DNA of 64,000 nucleotides from Bacteroidales bacterium (GTDB lineage Bacteria; Bacteroidota; Bacteroidia; Bacteroidales; F082): NCBI GenBank assembly GCA_017461665.1, contig JAFTXI010000024.1, positions 1 to 64,000 of the forward strand, read 5' to 3'. Shown piece by piece: positions 26,532 to 35,637 of this stretch (position 1 is its first letter; each line of letters starts with the position of its first letter). The notes under the pieces were generated by a model. It saw only the letters and a program-made list of their open reading frames with translations, ran no database searches and was not told where the DNA came from. The position numbers and the translations under genes were made by a program.

Positions 26532-28318
26532 CCTTTATATTCTTCTTCGTCAAACTTAATGTCCTTCACATTAAGTTGAAGGCTTGTTTTTCCTTGCCAG
26601 AAATTTTTCTCTATACAATAGCAAATTGAGAAAGGTTCTTTTGAACGCACCTTTTGATAATCGGCACCTTTTTGGAAAGCAATACCGGCGAATACCAACT
26701 CTGCGTCTTGAGCTTGAATAACGCTTAGTTTCAAGTGTTTCATATTTCCTACAGGACGTGATAAACCAGTATCGATAACATTTCTCGATAAGAACACCGG
26801 AGCCATATTACCAGGACCAAAAGGAGCAAATTGCTTCAACACTCTAACGAATTTTGGATTTATGTCGGTGAAATCTATTTCTAAATCGACATTAAGTTCT
26901 GGTGTAAGTTCCTCATTATCTATGTTATTTGCCACATATTCCTCGAAGCGTCTTGAAAACTCTTCTAAATTTTCCGGTTTTAGAGAGAGACCAGCGGCAT
27001 ATTTATGTCCACCAAAATGTTCCAACAAATCGGAGCAATTGTCTATTGCATCGTAGATATCGAAATTTTTTATGGAACGTGCTGAACCTGTAATGAGATT
27101 ATTTGATCTTGTAAGAACTATAGTCGGACGATAATAACTATCTGTAAGTCTTGAAGCTACAATACCAATAACACCTTTATGCCAATTCTCATTAAAGATG
27201 ACTGTACTCTTTGCATTAAGTAACTTTTCGTCTTCCTCTATCATTGCGAGTGCTTCTTCCGTGATTTTATTGTCAAATTCGCGACGCTTCACATTTAAGT
27301 CGTTGATAGAGTTTGCCAATTTATCGGCATGTTCTTTTCTTTCTGCGATGAGCAATCTTACAGAATCGCTGGCTTTTTCCAAACGACCAGCCGCATTGAT
27401 TCTCGGTCCTATCATAAAAACCAAGTCGCTTATTGTCACCTCTTTGTTAAGAACATTTTGAGGATGTTCAGAATCGGCAGATGGTTCTTCTTCAAGACGA
27501 TACACATTAGCGTGACTTAATACCGCCTCCAAACCTGGACGCGGATTTTTATTAATTAACTGCAATCCGTAATATGCCAAGACTCTATTTTCACCAGTGA
27601 TTGGAACAATGTCGGCAGCGATACTAACAGCAACTAAATCGAGAAGTTCATAAACTTCCTCCATCGGACGGTTCAAACTCATCGACAATGCAGTGATAAG
27701 TTTGAAACCTACGCCACAACCCGACAATTCTTTATAAGGATATTGACAATCATGACGTTTAGAGTCGAGAACAGCTACAGCATTAGGAATTTCATCGCCT
27801 GGTCTATGATGATCGCAAATTATAAAATCGAGGTTACGACTATTGGCATATTCAATTTTTTCTACGGCTTTAATTCCACAATCCAAAACTATGACAAGGT
27901 TAAAACCGTTATCAGCCGCATAATCTATCCCTTTATATGAAATACCGTAACCTTCTTCGTATCTGTCAGGAATGTAAAAAGCAATTCTTTTCTTGTTGAT
28001 AAAATTCTTAAGGTAGGTGTAGATCAAGGCGACAGCAGTTGTTCCATCAACGTCATAATCGCCATATATCAATATCTTCTCACCATTTTCCAATGCCCTT
28101 TTAATTCTTTCCACAGCCTTATCCATGTCTTTCATCAAAAAAGGATCGTGAAGATGTGTTAAAGAAGGACGGAAGAAATCTTTTGCTTCATCATAGCTTG
28201 TAATACCACGTTGGACAAGCAAAGTAGAGAGATTTTCATCAATGCCCAAGACATTTGATAAATTCTCAACAATTTGTTTGTCAACACTTTTATTTAATAT
28301 CCAACGTGTATTCACCAT
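26528..28318 (-). CDS. recJ: Single-stranded-DNA-specific exonuclease RecJ
   Basis: The 596-residue cytoplasmic 5'-3' ssDNA exonuclease acts in recombination and mismatch repair. The DHH phosphoesterase motifs are YGDYDVDGTTAVALIY (about 88-103), VLDCGIKA and ICDHHRPGD (about 165-173), followed by the DHHA1 domain with GPRINAAGRLEKA (about 305-317) and GGHKYAAGLSL (about 440), then an OB-fold end. Length is normal. Its stop overlaps the convergent LysE-type gene at a shared TTAA, with no terminator between them. Confidence 0.96.
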   Translation of the reverse strand: MVNTRWILNKSVDKQIVENLSNVLGIDENLSTLLVQRGITSYDEAKDFFRPSLTHLHDPFLMKDMDKAVERIKRALENGEKILIYGDYDVDGTTAVALIYTYLKNFINKKRIAFYIPDRYEEGYGISYKGIDYAADNGFNLVIVLDCGIKAVEKIEYANSRNLDFIICDHHRPGDEIPNAVAVLDSKRHDCQYPYKELSGCGVGFKLITALSMSLNRPMEEVYELLDLVAVSIAADIVPITGENRVLAYYGLQLINKNPRPGLEAVLSHANVYRLEEEPSADSEHPQNVLNKEVTISDLVFMIGPRINAAGRLEKASDSVRLLIAERKEHADKLANSINDLNVKRREFDNKITEEALAMIEEDEKLLNAKSTVIFNENWHKGVIGIVASRLTDSYYRPTIVLTRSNNLITGSARSIKNFDIYDAIDNCSDLLEHFGGHKYAAGLSLKPENLEEFSRRFEEYVANNIDNEELTPELNVDLEIDFTDINPKFVRVLKQFAPFGPGNMAPVFLSRNVIDTGLSRPVGNMKHLKLSVIQAQDAELVFAGIAFQKGADYQKVRSKEPFSICYCIEKNFWQGKTSLQLNVKDIKFDEEEYKG

Positions 28319-28620
28319 ATAAAATTTGAACTTGTAAAATTACAACAAATAATTCCTTTTGACAAGTTTTTTCATCAAAATAATGCAAAAAAATATCTAT
28401 TTAATATTCAAAGATTTATAATCTGATGTAAAAAACAATTAAGATTTGTTGCATAAATTGTAAAAAGAAATTATCAAAATCCATATAAAAAAAAGCACAT
28501 CTTAACTATACATTAACATTATTTACACTGAAAAAACTTCAAAAAAGTTCTAAAAACACTTTTATTAATGAGATATATTTCTTATTATTGCAATATGTTT
28601 AACTTTAAAATAGTAGTCCC
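28319..28620. other. AT-rich divergent intergenic region recJ/purH
   Basis: Very AT-rich gap of 302 bp between divergent genes. It must hold promoters for both, but I see no strict TAnnTTTG box, no RNA gene and no riboswitch. A nine-codon ORF (MFNFKIVVP) ends in TGA two bases into the purH start region and could couple to it. Confidence 0.5.
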
Positions 28621-30138
28621 TTGAAAAAGATTAAAACTTGTTTAATATCAGTCTTTTATAAGACAAATTTAGATAAAATAGTTGACTTGTTAAAGGAACA
28701 AAATGTTCAGATTTACGCTACAGGCGGAACGTACGATTTTATTAAAGAACTTGACGATTCTGTTAAAACTATTGAGTCGTTAACAACATATCCATCAATT
28801 CTCGGTGGTCGAGTGAAAACATTGCACCCGAAAGTATTTGGCGGTATTTTAGGTCGCTTGCAAAACGAGAAGGATGTTGAGGAAATGAAACAATATGAAA
28901 TTCCTGCTTTTGACCTCGTCATCGTTGACCTCTATCCTTTTGAAGAAACAGTGAAAAAAACTGACGATTCCGTACAAATTATTGAGAAAATCGACATCGG
29001 CGGTATTTCTTTGATTCGCGCCGGAGCTAAAAACTTCAACGAAGTCGTTATCGTTCCAGATTCAAAATATTATCTTGAATTTATGGAACTCTATAAAAAT
29101 CAAGATGGTTGTACAAGCATCGAAGACCGTAAACGTTTCGCAAAATATGCTTTCGCAACAAGTTCACATTACGACGGAATGATTTACGATTGGTTTACAA
29201 AAGACTCAGAATCACAAGATTTAAACATGCATATCGATAATCGTAGCGAGTTACGTTACGGAGAGAATCCTCATCAAAAAGCTACTTTCTACGGAAAACT
29301 CGATGATGTATTTGAAAAGTTACACGGTAAAGATTTGTCATACAACAACTTATTAGATCTTGAAGCCGGTCTTAACTTGATTCGTGAATTTGAAGAACCA
29401 ACATTTGCTATTTTAAAACATAACAATCCTTGCGGTATCGCTTCTCGCAACACAATAGCTGAAGCATATCAGGCTGCGTTGGCAGGTGACCCTGTGTCAG
29501 CTTTCGGTGGCGTCTTCGTAAGCAATAAAAACATTGATATTGAGACAGCTAACGAAATAAATAAAATGTTCTTCGAGGTAATTGTCGCTCCTGATTATGA
29601 AGACGGCGTTTTAGATATTCTCTTCTCAAAGAAAAACAGAATAGTCTTGAAACTCAAATCAAACGATTTCCCTACAAAAGTTTATAAGTCAGCTCTTAAC
29701 GGTATTTTGATGCAAGACCGCGACCTTCACACAGAAACCGCCGATGATTTCAAAGCCGTTACTAACAAAAATATTGAACCTCAAGAAATTGAAGATTTAA
29801 TCTTCGCAAACAAAATTGTTAAACACAGTCGTTCCAACGCTATAGTCCTCGCTAAAAACAAACAATTGTATGCTTCAGGCATAGGTCAAACATCTCGCGT
29901 TGATGCACTTAGACAAGCTATCGAAAAAGCCAACTCATTCAACTTCGACCTCAATGGCGCTGTGATGGCTTCCGACGCTTTCTTCCCATTCGCCGACTGC
30001 GTAGAAATAGCTCATAATGCTGGTGTTACAACAGTTATACAACCTGGAGGTTCAATAAAAGACCAAGACTCCATCGACTATTGCAACGCCAACGATATGG
30101 CAATGGTATTCACTGGCTATCGTCATTTTAAACACTAA
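28621..30138 (+). CDS. purH: Bifunctional AICAR formyltransferase/IMP cyclohydrolase
   Basis: The 505-residue enzyme catalyses the last two steps of IMP synthesis. The MGS-like cyclohydrolase domain has LISVFYKTNLDKIVDLL, ATGGTYDFI, GGRVKTLHPKVFGGIL and DLVIVDLYPFEET (about 1-110). The transformylase domain has RYGENPHQKATFY (about 214), LKHNNPCGIA (about 263-272), FGGVFVSN and the C-terminal SDAFFPFADCVE. The only start preserving the conserved KKIKTCLISVF N-terminus is TTG at 28621; no in-frame ATG lies upstream. First gene of a likely purH-mreBCD run, 15 bp before mreB. Confidence 0.95.
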   Translation: MKKIKTCLISVFYKTNLDKIVDLLKEQNVQIYATGGTYDFIKELDDSVKTIESLTTYPSILGGRVKTLHPKVFGGILGRLQNEKDVEEMKQYEIPAFDLVIVDLYPFEETVKKTDDSVQIIEKIDIGGISLIRAGAKNFNEVVIVPDSKYYLEFMELYKNQDGCTSIEDRKRFAKYAFATSSHYDGMIYDWFTKDSESQDLNMHIDNRSELRYGENPHQKATFYGKLDDVFEKLHGKDLSYNNLLDLEAGLNLIREFEEPTFAILKHNNPCGIASRNTIAEAYQAALAGDPVSAFGGVFVSNKNIDIETANEINKMFFEVIVAPDYEDGVLDILFSKKNRIVLKLKSNDFPTKVYKSALNGILMQDRDLHTETADDFKAVTNKNIEPQEIEDLIFANKIVKHSRSNAIVLAKNKQLYASGIGQTSRVDALRQAIEKANSFNFDLNGAVMASDAFFPFADCVEIAHNAGVTTVIQPGGSIKDQDSIDYCNANDMAMVFTGYRHFKH

Positions 30139-30153
30139 TAACTAAGAAACAAA

Positions 30154-31176
30154 ATGGGACTATTTTCATTTTTCAATAAGGAATTAGCAATAGACTTGGG
30201 AACAGCCAACACCGTCATTATCTATAATGACAAGGTGGTTGTTGACGAACCTTCTATTGTCGCAATACAAAGAGACACTCAGAAAATCATGGCTGTGGGT
30301 AAACGTGCCATGATGATGCATGGAAAAACCCATGAGAATATAAAGACTATCAGACCATTACGCGACGGTGTTATCGCCGACTTCCAAGCAGCGGAATATA
30401 TGCTGAGAGAAATGATCAAAATGATTAACTTCCACAACAGCATCTTCCCTCCTGCTCTGAAAATGGTCATCTGTATCCCTTCAGGTATCACCGAAGTGGA
30501 AGAAAGAGCCGTTAAAGACTCAGCCGAACAAGCCGGCGCTAAAGAGGTTCGTCTCATCCATGAACCAATGGCTGCCGCTATCGGTATAGGCATAGATGTT
30601 CTTGAACCAATGGGTAATATGATTGTTGATATAGGCGGCGGTACCAGCGAAATCGCTGTGATAGCATTAGGCGGTATCGTCAACAATAAATCTATCCGCA
30701 CTGCAGGAGACAATTTTACTGAAGAAATTGTCGAATATATGCGCAAACAACATAACATGTACGTTGGTGAAAGATCCGCAGAAATGATTAAAATAGAAGT
30801 TGGTTCTGCTCTTACAGAACTCGACAATCCACCAGATGAATATGCCGTTCATGGTAGAGACTTGCTCACAGGTATTCCAAAAGAGATAAAGGTAAATTAC
30901 TCAGAAATAGCATATTGCTTGGATAAGAGTGTCTCTAAGATAGAGACAGCCGTTCTCAATGCTTTGGAACAGACTCCTCCTGAATTGGCAGCCGACATCT
31001 ATCGCACAGGTATCTACCTCACAGGCGGCGGCGCATTGTTACGTGGATTAGACAAACGTCTCCACGCAAAAACAAAGTTGCCTATCCACGTGGCAGAAGA
31101 CCCGTTGAGAGCCGTAGCCCGCGGTACAGGTATCGCTCTTAAAAACTTCGACAAATTCCCATTCCTGATTAAATAA
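30154..31176 (+). CDS. mreB: Rod shape-determining protein MreB
   Basis: The 340-residue actin-like ATPase polymerises under the inner membrane and guides lateral wall synthesis. Visible motifs are the phosphate-1 loop LAIDLGTANTVI, the connect-1 region, phosphate-2 MIVDIGGGTSEIAVI (about 155-170), and adenosine motif YLTGGGALLRGLDKRL (about 285-300). The N-terminal MGLFSFF is the usual membrane-binding amphipathic start. Length is normal. First of mreBCD. The organism is therefore probably rod-shaped or at least elongating. Confidence 0.97.
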   Translation: MGLFSFFNKELAIDLGTANTVIIYNDKVVVDEPSIVAIQRDTQKIMAVGKRAMMMHGKTHENIKTIRPLRDGVIADFQAAEYMLREMIKMINFHNSIFPPALKMVICIPSGITEVEERAVKDSAEQAGAKEVRLIHEPMAAAIGIGIDVLEPMGNMIVDIGGGTSEIAVIALGGIVNNKSIRTAGDNFTEEIVEYMRKQHNMYVGERSAEMIKIEVGSALTELDNPPDEYAVHGRDLLTGIPKEIKVNYSEIAYCLDKSVSKIETAVLNALEQTPPELAADIYRTGIYLTGGGALLRGLDKRLHAKTKLPIHVAEDPLRAVARGTGIALKNFDKFPFLIK

Positions 31177-31192
31177 TCCGGATTGAATCATT

Positions 31193-32005
31193 ATGTATAA
31201 CTTATTAAGATTCTTAAAAAGATATAGTTACATATTGATGTTTTTGATATTGGAAGCATTGTGTATCATCCTATTGGTAAACAATCTTCCATATCAAAAA
31301 CGTAAACTTACAAGCGTGGGTAATGCCATTGCAGGAAAATTTTTTAAAACAAAATTCAATTTCACAAACTACTTCTCCCTTAAAGAAGAAAATCAAGTGT
31401 TAATAGAACATAATGCTCATCTTATGAGTATGTTACATCTTGATTCTGATACATTAACCGCACTTGATTCTTGCTCTTCCAACTACAGATATATTCCAGC
31501 AAATGTTATTAACAATAGCATTGATAATGTTAATAATTATTTACTTATTGACAAAGGAAGCAAAGACGGAGTTAAAAAAGATATGGGTGTAATTTGTGAA
31601 AACGGAATAGTGGGTAAAGTCGCTAATGTAAGCAAAAACTATTCATCTATAATAAGTTTGTTACATCCATATTCTGTTGTTAGCGCACGATTTACAGATA
31701 ATCAGCACATTGCAAATGTTTGCTGGGAAAATAAAGATTTTCGCTACGGAACAGTAAAAGATATACCTCTTCATCTTAATCCTCAAAAAGGTGACACTCT
31801 CGTAACAAGCGGATTCTCCAATATTTATCCTGCCGACATCATGATTGGTACAATTGAAGAAATGATAGAATATAAATCCAAAGATTTCAACACCGCTACG
31901 ATAAAATTCTCTACTAACTTCAGTACCTTACGTCATGTTTTCGTGATAGATAATTTACATCAAACAGAAATCGACTCTCTAATATCAAATAACAAAAATG
32001 AATAA
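31193..32005 (+). CDS. mreC: Rod shape-determining protein MreC
   Basis: The 270-residue product has one N-terminal membrane helix (about 10-32), a short coiled coil (LKEENQVLIEHNAHLMSMLH) and two periplasmic beta-barrel subdomains containing NYLLIDKGSKDGVKKDMGVI and GIVGKVANVSKNYSSIISLL, as in the family. It links MreB to the wall-synthesis enzymes. 16 bp from mreB; its end overlaps mreD by 8 nt. Confidence 0.94.
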   Translation: MYNLLRFLKRYSYILMFLILEALCIILLVNNLPYQKRKLTSVGNAIAGKFFKTKFNFTNYFSLKEENQVLIEHNAHLMSMLHLDSDTLTALDSCSSNYRYIPANVINNSIDNVNNYLLIDKGSKDGVKKDMGVICENGIVGKVANVSKNYSSIISLLHPYSVVSARFTDNQHIANVCWENKDFRYGTVKDIPLHLNPQKGDTLVTSGFSNIYPADIMIGTIEEMIEYKSKDFNTATIKFSTNFSTLRHVFVIDNLHQTEIDSLISNNKNE

Positions 32006-32519
32006 CAGACTAATTACTAATATCACACGATTCTTTGGCTTGTTATTGTTTCAAGTTTTGATAATAGATAACATTCGTCTTGGATATTATATTCATCCAT
32101 ATATCTATGTACTTTTCATTTTTCTTCTACCTTTCAATATTCAAAAATGGCAGCTGCTTCTACTCGGATTCGTTACTGGTCTAACAGTCGATTTATTCAA
32201 CGGAACACCCGGACTTAATGCTGCTGCAACAGTATTCATGGCTTTTATACGTCCATACGTGATAAACGGAATGACAAGAAGAAAAGACATAAACCCTAAC
32301 GATGAACCTTCTTTTAACAATATGGGACTCAGTTGGTTCCTCTTATATTCTTTATTACTCCTAACAGCTCATAATTTTATTTTGTTCTCAATAGAAGCTT
32401 TTAGTTTTAAACTTATTGGAGTGATATTGATGCAAACTCTATTGAGCATTTTTAGCTCTCTATTGTTAATTTTTATTATCACACTATTATTTAAGAAATC
32501 TAATAAAAAATTAATATAA
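31998..32519 (+). CDS. mreD: Rod shape-determining protein MreD
   Basis: The 173-residue inner-membrane protein has about five hydrophobic helices, starting LLLFQVLIIDNIRLGYYIHP, with the family loop GFVTGLTVDLFNGTPGLNAA (about 52-71). It completes the MreBCD complex. In many Bacteroidetes mrdA and rodA follow directly; here two thioredoxin lipoproteins follow instead. Confidence 0.9.
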   Translation: MNNRLITNITRFFGLLLFQVLIIDNIRLGYYIHPYIYVLFIFLLPFNIQKWQLLLLGFVTGLTVDLFNGTPGLNAAATVFMAFIRPYVINGMTRRKDINPNDEPSFNNMGLSWFLLYSLLLLTAHNFILFSIEAFSFKLIGVILMQTLLSIFSSLLLIFIITLLFKKSNKKLI

Positions 32520-32531
32520 AAATTTATAACT

Positions 32532-33629
32532 ATGAAAATCAAATTATTAACATTGACAGTCGCTTTATTTGCATTGTTCTCATGTAACAAATCAACATTT
32601 AATGTTAACGTTGAATTACAAAATACTGAAGACAAAATGATTTATCTCAAAAAAATGGTGGATAATGAATTTGTCACTTTAGATTCGGCAATTATGCAAA
32701 ACAATATGGTAAATTTCATCGTTGAAAGCGGTGATCCAACAAACTATTATTCAATAACTATAAAAGGTGTAAGGTATCCAATAAATTTCTTTAGCGAAAA
32801 CAGAGATGTTAAGATTATTGGCGACGCTAAAAATAGAAATGAAATCAATATTAGCGGTTCAAATGCTCAACAACTTCTAAATGAATATAATAAAGAAATA
32901 CAAAAATTCTATTCACAAATGAGAGAGTTGAGCAGCAAATATGAAATCGCTACACAAAACAATGATGATGCAGAAATGGAAAATATTAGCAAAGAATACG
33001 AACAGATAGAAAAGAATCAGATGAATTATATGACGCTCTTCTTAAATAAAAATTGTAAGAGTTTCGTTGCTCCATATATTTTGTACAACAATCGTTATAA
33101 TTTTGAGTTAAATGAACTTGAAGATTTTGTTAATAATTTCAACATCACACAAGAAAATAATTTCTCAAAATTATTAGACAAATATATTGCTGTTCTTCAA
33201 CGCGTTGATATCGGTCAACCTTATTTAGATTTTACACAAGAAACTCCTGAAGGCGATATGTTGTCACTCTCAGAACTCGTCGGTAAATCTAAACTTTTGT
33301 TAATAGATTTTTGGGCCTCATGGTGTGGTCCTTGTCGCGCCGAAAATCCTAATGTCGTTGAGGTTTACAGAAATTATCACGAAAAAGGCTTCGACGTACT
33401 CGGTGTTTCTTTAGACATGAATAAAGAAAAATGGGTCGATGCTATTGAAAAAGACGGACTTATCTGGCATAACATATCCGACCTAAAATATTGGCAAAAT
33501 GAAGCTGCCCAAGCTTACGGCATTTCTTCTATCCCAAGCAACCTCTTATTAGATGAGAATGGAACTATCATAGCCAAAAACTTAAGAGGCGAAGATTTAA
33601 AAAATAAAGTTCAAGAATTATTAAAATAA
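32532..33629 (+). CDS. TlpA-type thioredoxin lipoprotein with DUF4369 domain (CGPC)
   Basis: The 365-residue product has a lipoprotein signal ending ALFSC (Cys18). A DUF4369 beta-domain (about 20-115) and a helical linker precede a TlpA/thioredoxin domain (about 225-365) with the active site WASWCGPCRAENP near residue 265 and the cis-Pro loop GISSIPSNLLLDENG. It should reduce periplasmic disulfides in cytochrome maturation, envelope folding or stress defence; the substrate is unknown. A paralogue with another active site follows 10 bp downstream, so the pair arose by tandem duplication. Confidence 0.9.
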   Translation: MKIKLLTLTVALFALFSCNKSTFNVNVELQNTEDKMIYLKKMVDNEFVTLDSAIMQNNMVNFIVESGDPTNYYSITIKGVRYPINFFSENRDVKIIGDAKNRNEINISGSNAQQLLNEYNKEIQKFYSQMRELSSKYEIATQNNDDAEMENISKEYEQIEKNQMNYMTLFLNKNCKSFVAPYILYNNRYNFELNELEDFVNNFNITQENNFSKLLDKYIAVLQRVDIGQPYLDFTQETPEGDMLSLSELVGKSKLLLIDFWASWCGPCRAENPNVVEVYRNYHEKGFDVLGVSLDMNKEKWVDAIEKDGLIWHNISDLKYWQNEAAQAYGISSIPSNLLLDENGTIIAKNLRGEDLKNKVQELLK

Positions 33630-33639
33630 TTTAGCAATT

Positions 33640-34647
33640 ATGAAAAATAAAATAATCATCGGTTCTCTGTTGATTCTAACATTCTTCTCTTGTAACAAAA
33701 ACTCTTTCAAGGTAAATGTGGAATTAGAAAATGCTAACGGAAGAACAGCTTACCTCCAAAAAATAATCGATAATGAAACTATTAACATCGATTCAATTGT
33801 TATTGATAATAAAGCTTTTACATTTAATGTAAAGAATAATAAAAATAACGATATTCTTCATCTTTATGTAAAAGGTTGGAGACGCAGCTTACCTTTCGTC
33901 GCTGACAATAAAGATGTTTACATAAAAGGTGATTTCAACGCTTATAACAAAGTTGAAATAATAGCTTCTGAAACACAAAAGGTTTTAGATAAATTTAACA
34001 GAAAATTTAACACAACAACAAATGACAATACCAGAAAATTATTAATCACAGACTTCCTCAAAAATAGTCCTGAAAGTGTGTTGTCACCATACCTGTTATA
34101 TCGTTACAAATGGGCATTCAATCTCAACGAACTAAAATTAGCAATATCGTATTTTCCTGAAAACTTCAACACAGGTTATCTTGGAAAAGTTAAAGAATAT
34201 ATCGAGTTGTTGGAACGCAGCGAAGTTGGTAAACCTTATATCGATTTCACATTGAATAATATTGAAGGTCAAGCTGTTTCACTTTCATCTCTCGTAGGAA
34301 ACAACAAACTAGTCATAGTTGATTTTTGGGCTTCTTGGTGTCCTGATTGTCGCGTCGAGAATCCTAATGTAGTTGCAGTTTATAATGACTATAAAGATAA
34401 AGGATTGGAAATCATAAGTGTTTCTATGGATACTGACAAAAACGCATGGCTCAAAGGTATCGAAGAAGATGGTCTGATTTGGGAAAATCACGTCTCGGCT
34501 TTGAAAGGATGGAATTGTCCTGCCGCCGCTGAATATGGTGTCGCTTTCATCCCTCAAAACGTTCTTATCAATAACGACGGAAAAATTGTCGCTAAAAATC
34601 TTAATGGAGAAGATTTAAGAAATTTTGTATCACGTTATCTTAGATAA
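33640..34647 (+). CDS. TlpA-type thioredoxin lipoprotein with DUF4369 domain (CPDC)
   Basis: The 335-residue paralogue of the preceding gene has lipoprotein signal FFSC (Cys18), the same DUF4369 start (KVNVELENANGRTAYLQKII) and a thioredoxin domain with active site WASWCPDCRVENP near residue 232 and cis-Pro loop GVAFIPQNVLINNDG. The linker is about 30 residues shorter. The change from CGPC to CPDC should alter redox potential and partner choice, so the two probably work on different substrates. Confidence 0.9.
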   Translation: MKNKIIIGSLLILTFFSCNKNSFKVNVELENANGRTAYLQKIIDNETINIDSIVIDNKAFTFNVKNNKNNDILHLYVKGWRRSLPFVADNKDVYIKGDFNAYNKVEIIASETQKVLDKFNRKFNTTTNDNTRKLLITDFLKNSPESVLSPYLLYRYKWAFNLNELKLAISYFPENFNTGYLGKVKEYIELLERSEVGKPYIDFTLNNIEGQAVSLSSLVGNNKLVIVDFWASWCPDCRVENPNVVAVYNDYKDKGLEIISVSMDTDKNAWLKGIEEDGLIWENHVSALKGWNCPAAAEYGVAFIPQNVLINNDGKIVAKNLNGEDLRNFVSRYLR

Positions 34648-34649
34648 TC

Positions 34650-35159
34650 ATGGAAAAAGAAATTAAAATTTATAACTACGGATTAAACGAAATAAAGACT
34701 TATCTATTTGTAACTCTTTTCGTTGTTGGTAATATCCTATTACCTCAATTATGTCACTTGATTCCTAATGGTGGAAAAATATTCTTACCAATTTATTTCT
34801 TCACATTAATTGCATCGTATAAATACGGATTGAAAGTCGGTTTGTTGACCGCAGTGTTATCTCCTGTCGTCAATTCTCTTTTATTCGGAATGCCAAATCT
34901 CGCCATTCTTCCTGCAATATTAACAAAATCAATAGTTTTAGCCATCGCTGCTTCAATCATATCAAATAAAACACAAAAAGTTTCTATTATCACTTTGTTA
35001 ATGGTAATTTTGATTTATCAATTAGTAGGAACTTTGGTAGAATGGATTATGACATCTTCGTTTTATATTGCTATTCAAGATTTTAGAATAGGAATCCCGG
35101 GAATGATGTTACAATTGTTTGGAGCATATTTCATTTTGATTCTTTCAAAGGAAAAATAA
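34650..35159 (+). CDS. ECF transporter S component
   Basis: The 169-residue membrane protein has five to six hydrophobic helices. The features GKIFLPIYFFTLIASYKYGL and AVLSPVVNSLLFGMPNLAIL are those of substrate-binding S components of energy-coupling-factor vitamin/metal transporters. No energising A or T subunits lie in the window, so it would have to share an ECF module coded elsewhere (group II type). Substrate unknown. It starts 2 bp after the thioredoxin gene and 7 bp before DUF1893, so it is in the same transcript. Confidence 0.8.
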   Translation: MEKEIKIYNYGLNEIKTYLFVTLFVVGNILLPQLCHLIPNGGKIFLPIYFFTLIASYKYGLKVGLLTAVLSPVVNSLLFGMPNLAILPAILTKSIVLAIAASIISNKTQKVSIITLLMVILIYQLVGTLVEWIMTSSFYIAIQDFRIGIPGMMLQLFGAYFILILSKEK

Positions 35160-35166
35160 AATCGTA

Positions 35167-35604
35167 ATGATTATCAAAGATATCAACTATATCAAAGATA
35201 TTTTGTTAAAAGAAAATCATAGCATTGTGATTTTAAAAAAAGACGCCTCTGTTGTCACCTCAGTTGATAGAGGCGTTCTTCCTTTAATTAAATTATTGAA
35301 AGAAGACAAGTTACAACTTCAAGATTCTATTATAGCAGATAAAGTTGTTGGAAAGGCAGCTGCTCTTCTCATGATTTATGGAGGTGTTAAAGAAGTTTTC
35401 TGTCCTGTAATAAGTACGCCAGCAATTCAAGTTTTCAACAACAACAATGTTAAAATAAATTATGATAAAGAAGTTGAAAGGATTATTAACAGAAAAAGCG
35501 ACGGATTGTGTCCTATGGAAACTTTATGCCTTGAAATAAATAATCCAGAAGAAGCCTTTGATAAAATTTTAGAGAAACTTGAAAACAAAAAAGAGACTAT
35601 CTAA
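35167..35604 (+). CDS. DUF1893 domain-containing protein
   Basis: The 145-residue cytoplasmic protein matches the DUF1893 (TM1506-like) family, which has a cytidine-deaminase-like fold: SIVILKKDASVVTSVDRGVL, DSIIADKVVGKAAALLMIYG and the Cys-containing end SDGLCPMETLCLEINNPEEA. Function is unknown; in this phylum it is often next to an ECF S component, as here, so it may process the imported compound. The C-terminal CPMETLCL keeps the family's two Cys residues. Confidence 0.85.
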   Translation: MIIKDINYIKDILLKENHSIVILKKDASVVTSVDRGVLPLIKLLKEDKLQLQDSIIADKVVGKAAALLMIYGGVKEVFCPVISTPAIQVFNNNNVKINYDKEVERIINRKSDGLCPMETLCLEINNPEEAFDKILEKLENKKETI

Positions 35605-35620
35605 AAAGACAGTCTCTTCA
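35584..35620 (-). terminator. Terminator of the nitroreductase gene, overlapping the DUF1893 end
   Basis: Arms aagagact (35591-35598) and agtctctt (35611-35618) extend inward with TCT/AGA pairs around an AAAA loop. On the minus strand a T6 run follows, so it terminates the 36291 transcript; on the plus strand the T run is missing. Confidence 0.75.
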
Positions 35621-35637
35621 CGCAAAAGAAATATAAA

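Noticed and set aside
28604-28632. ATG start for purH upstream of the TTG
   Set aside because: The only ATG nearby reads MFNFKIVVP and then stops; it is in another frame.
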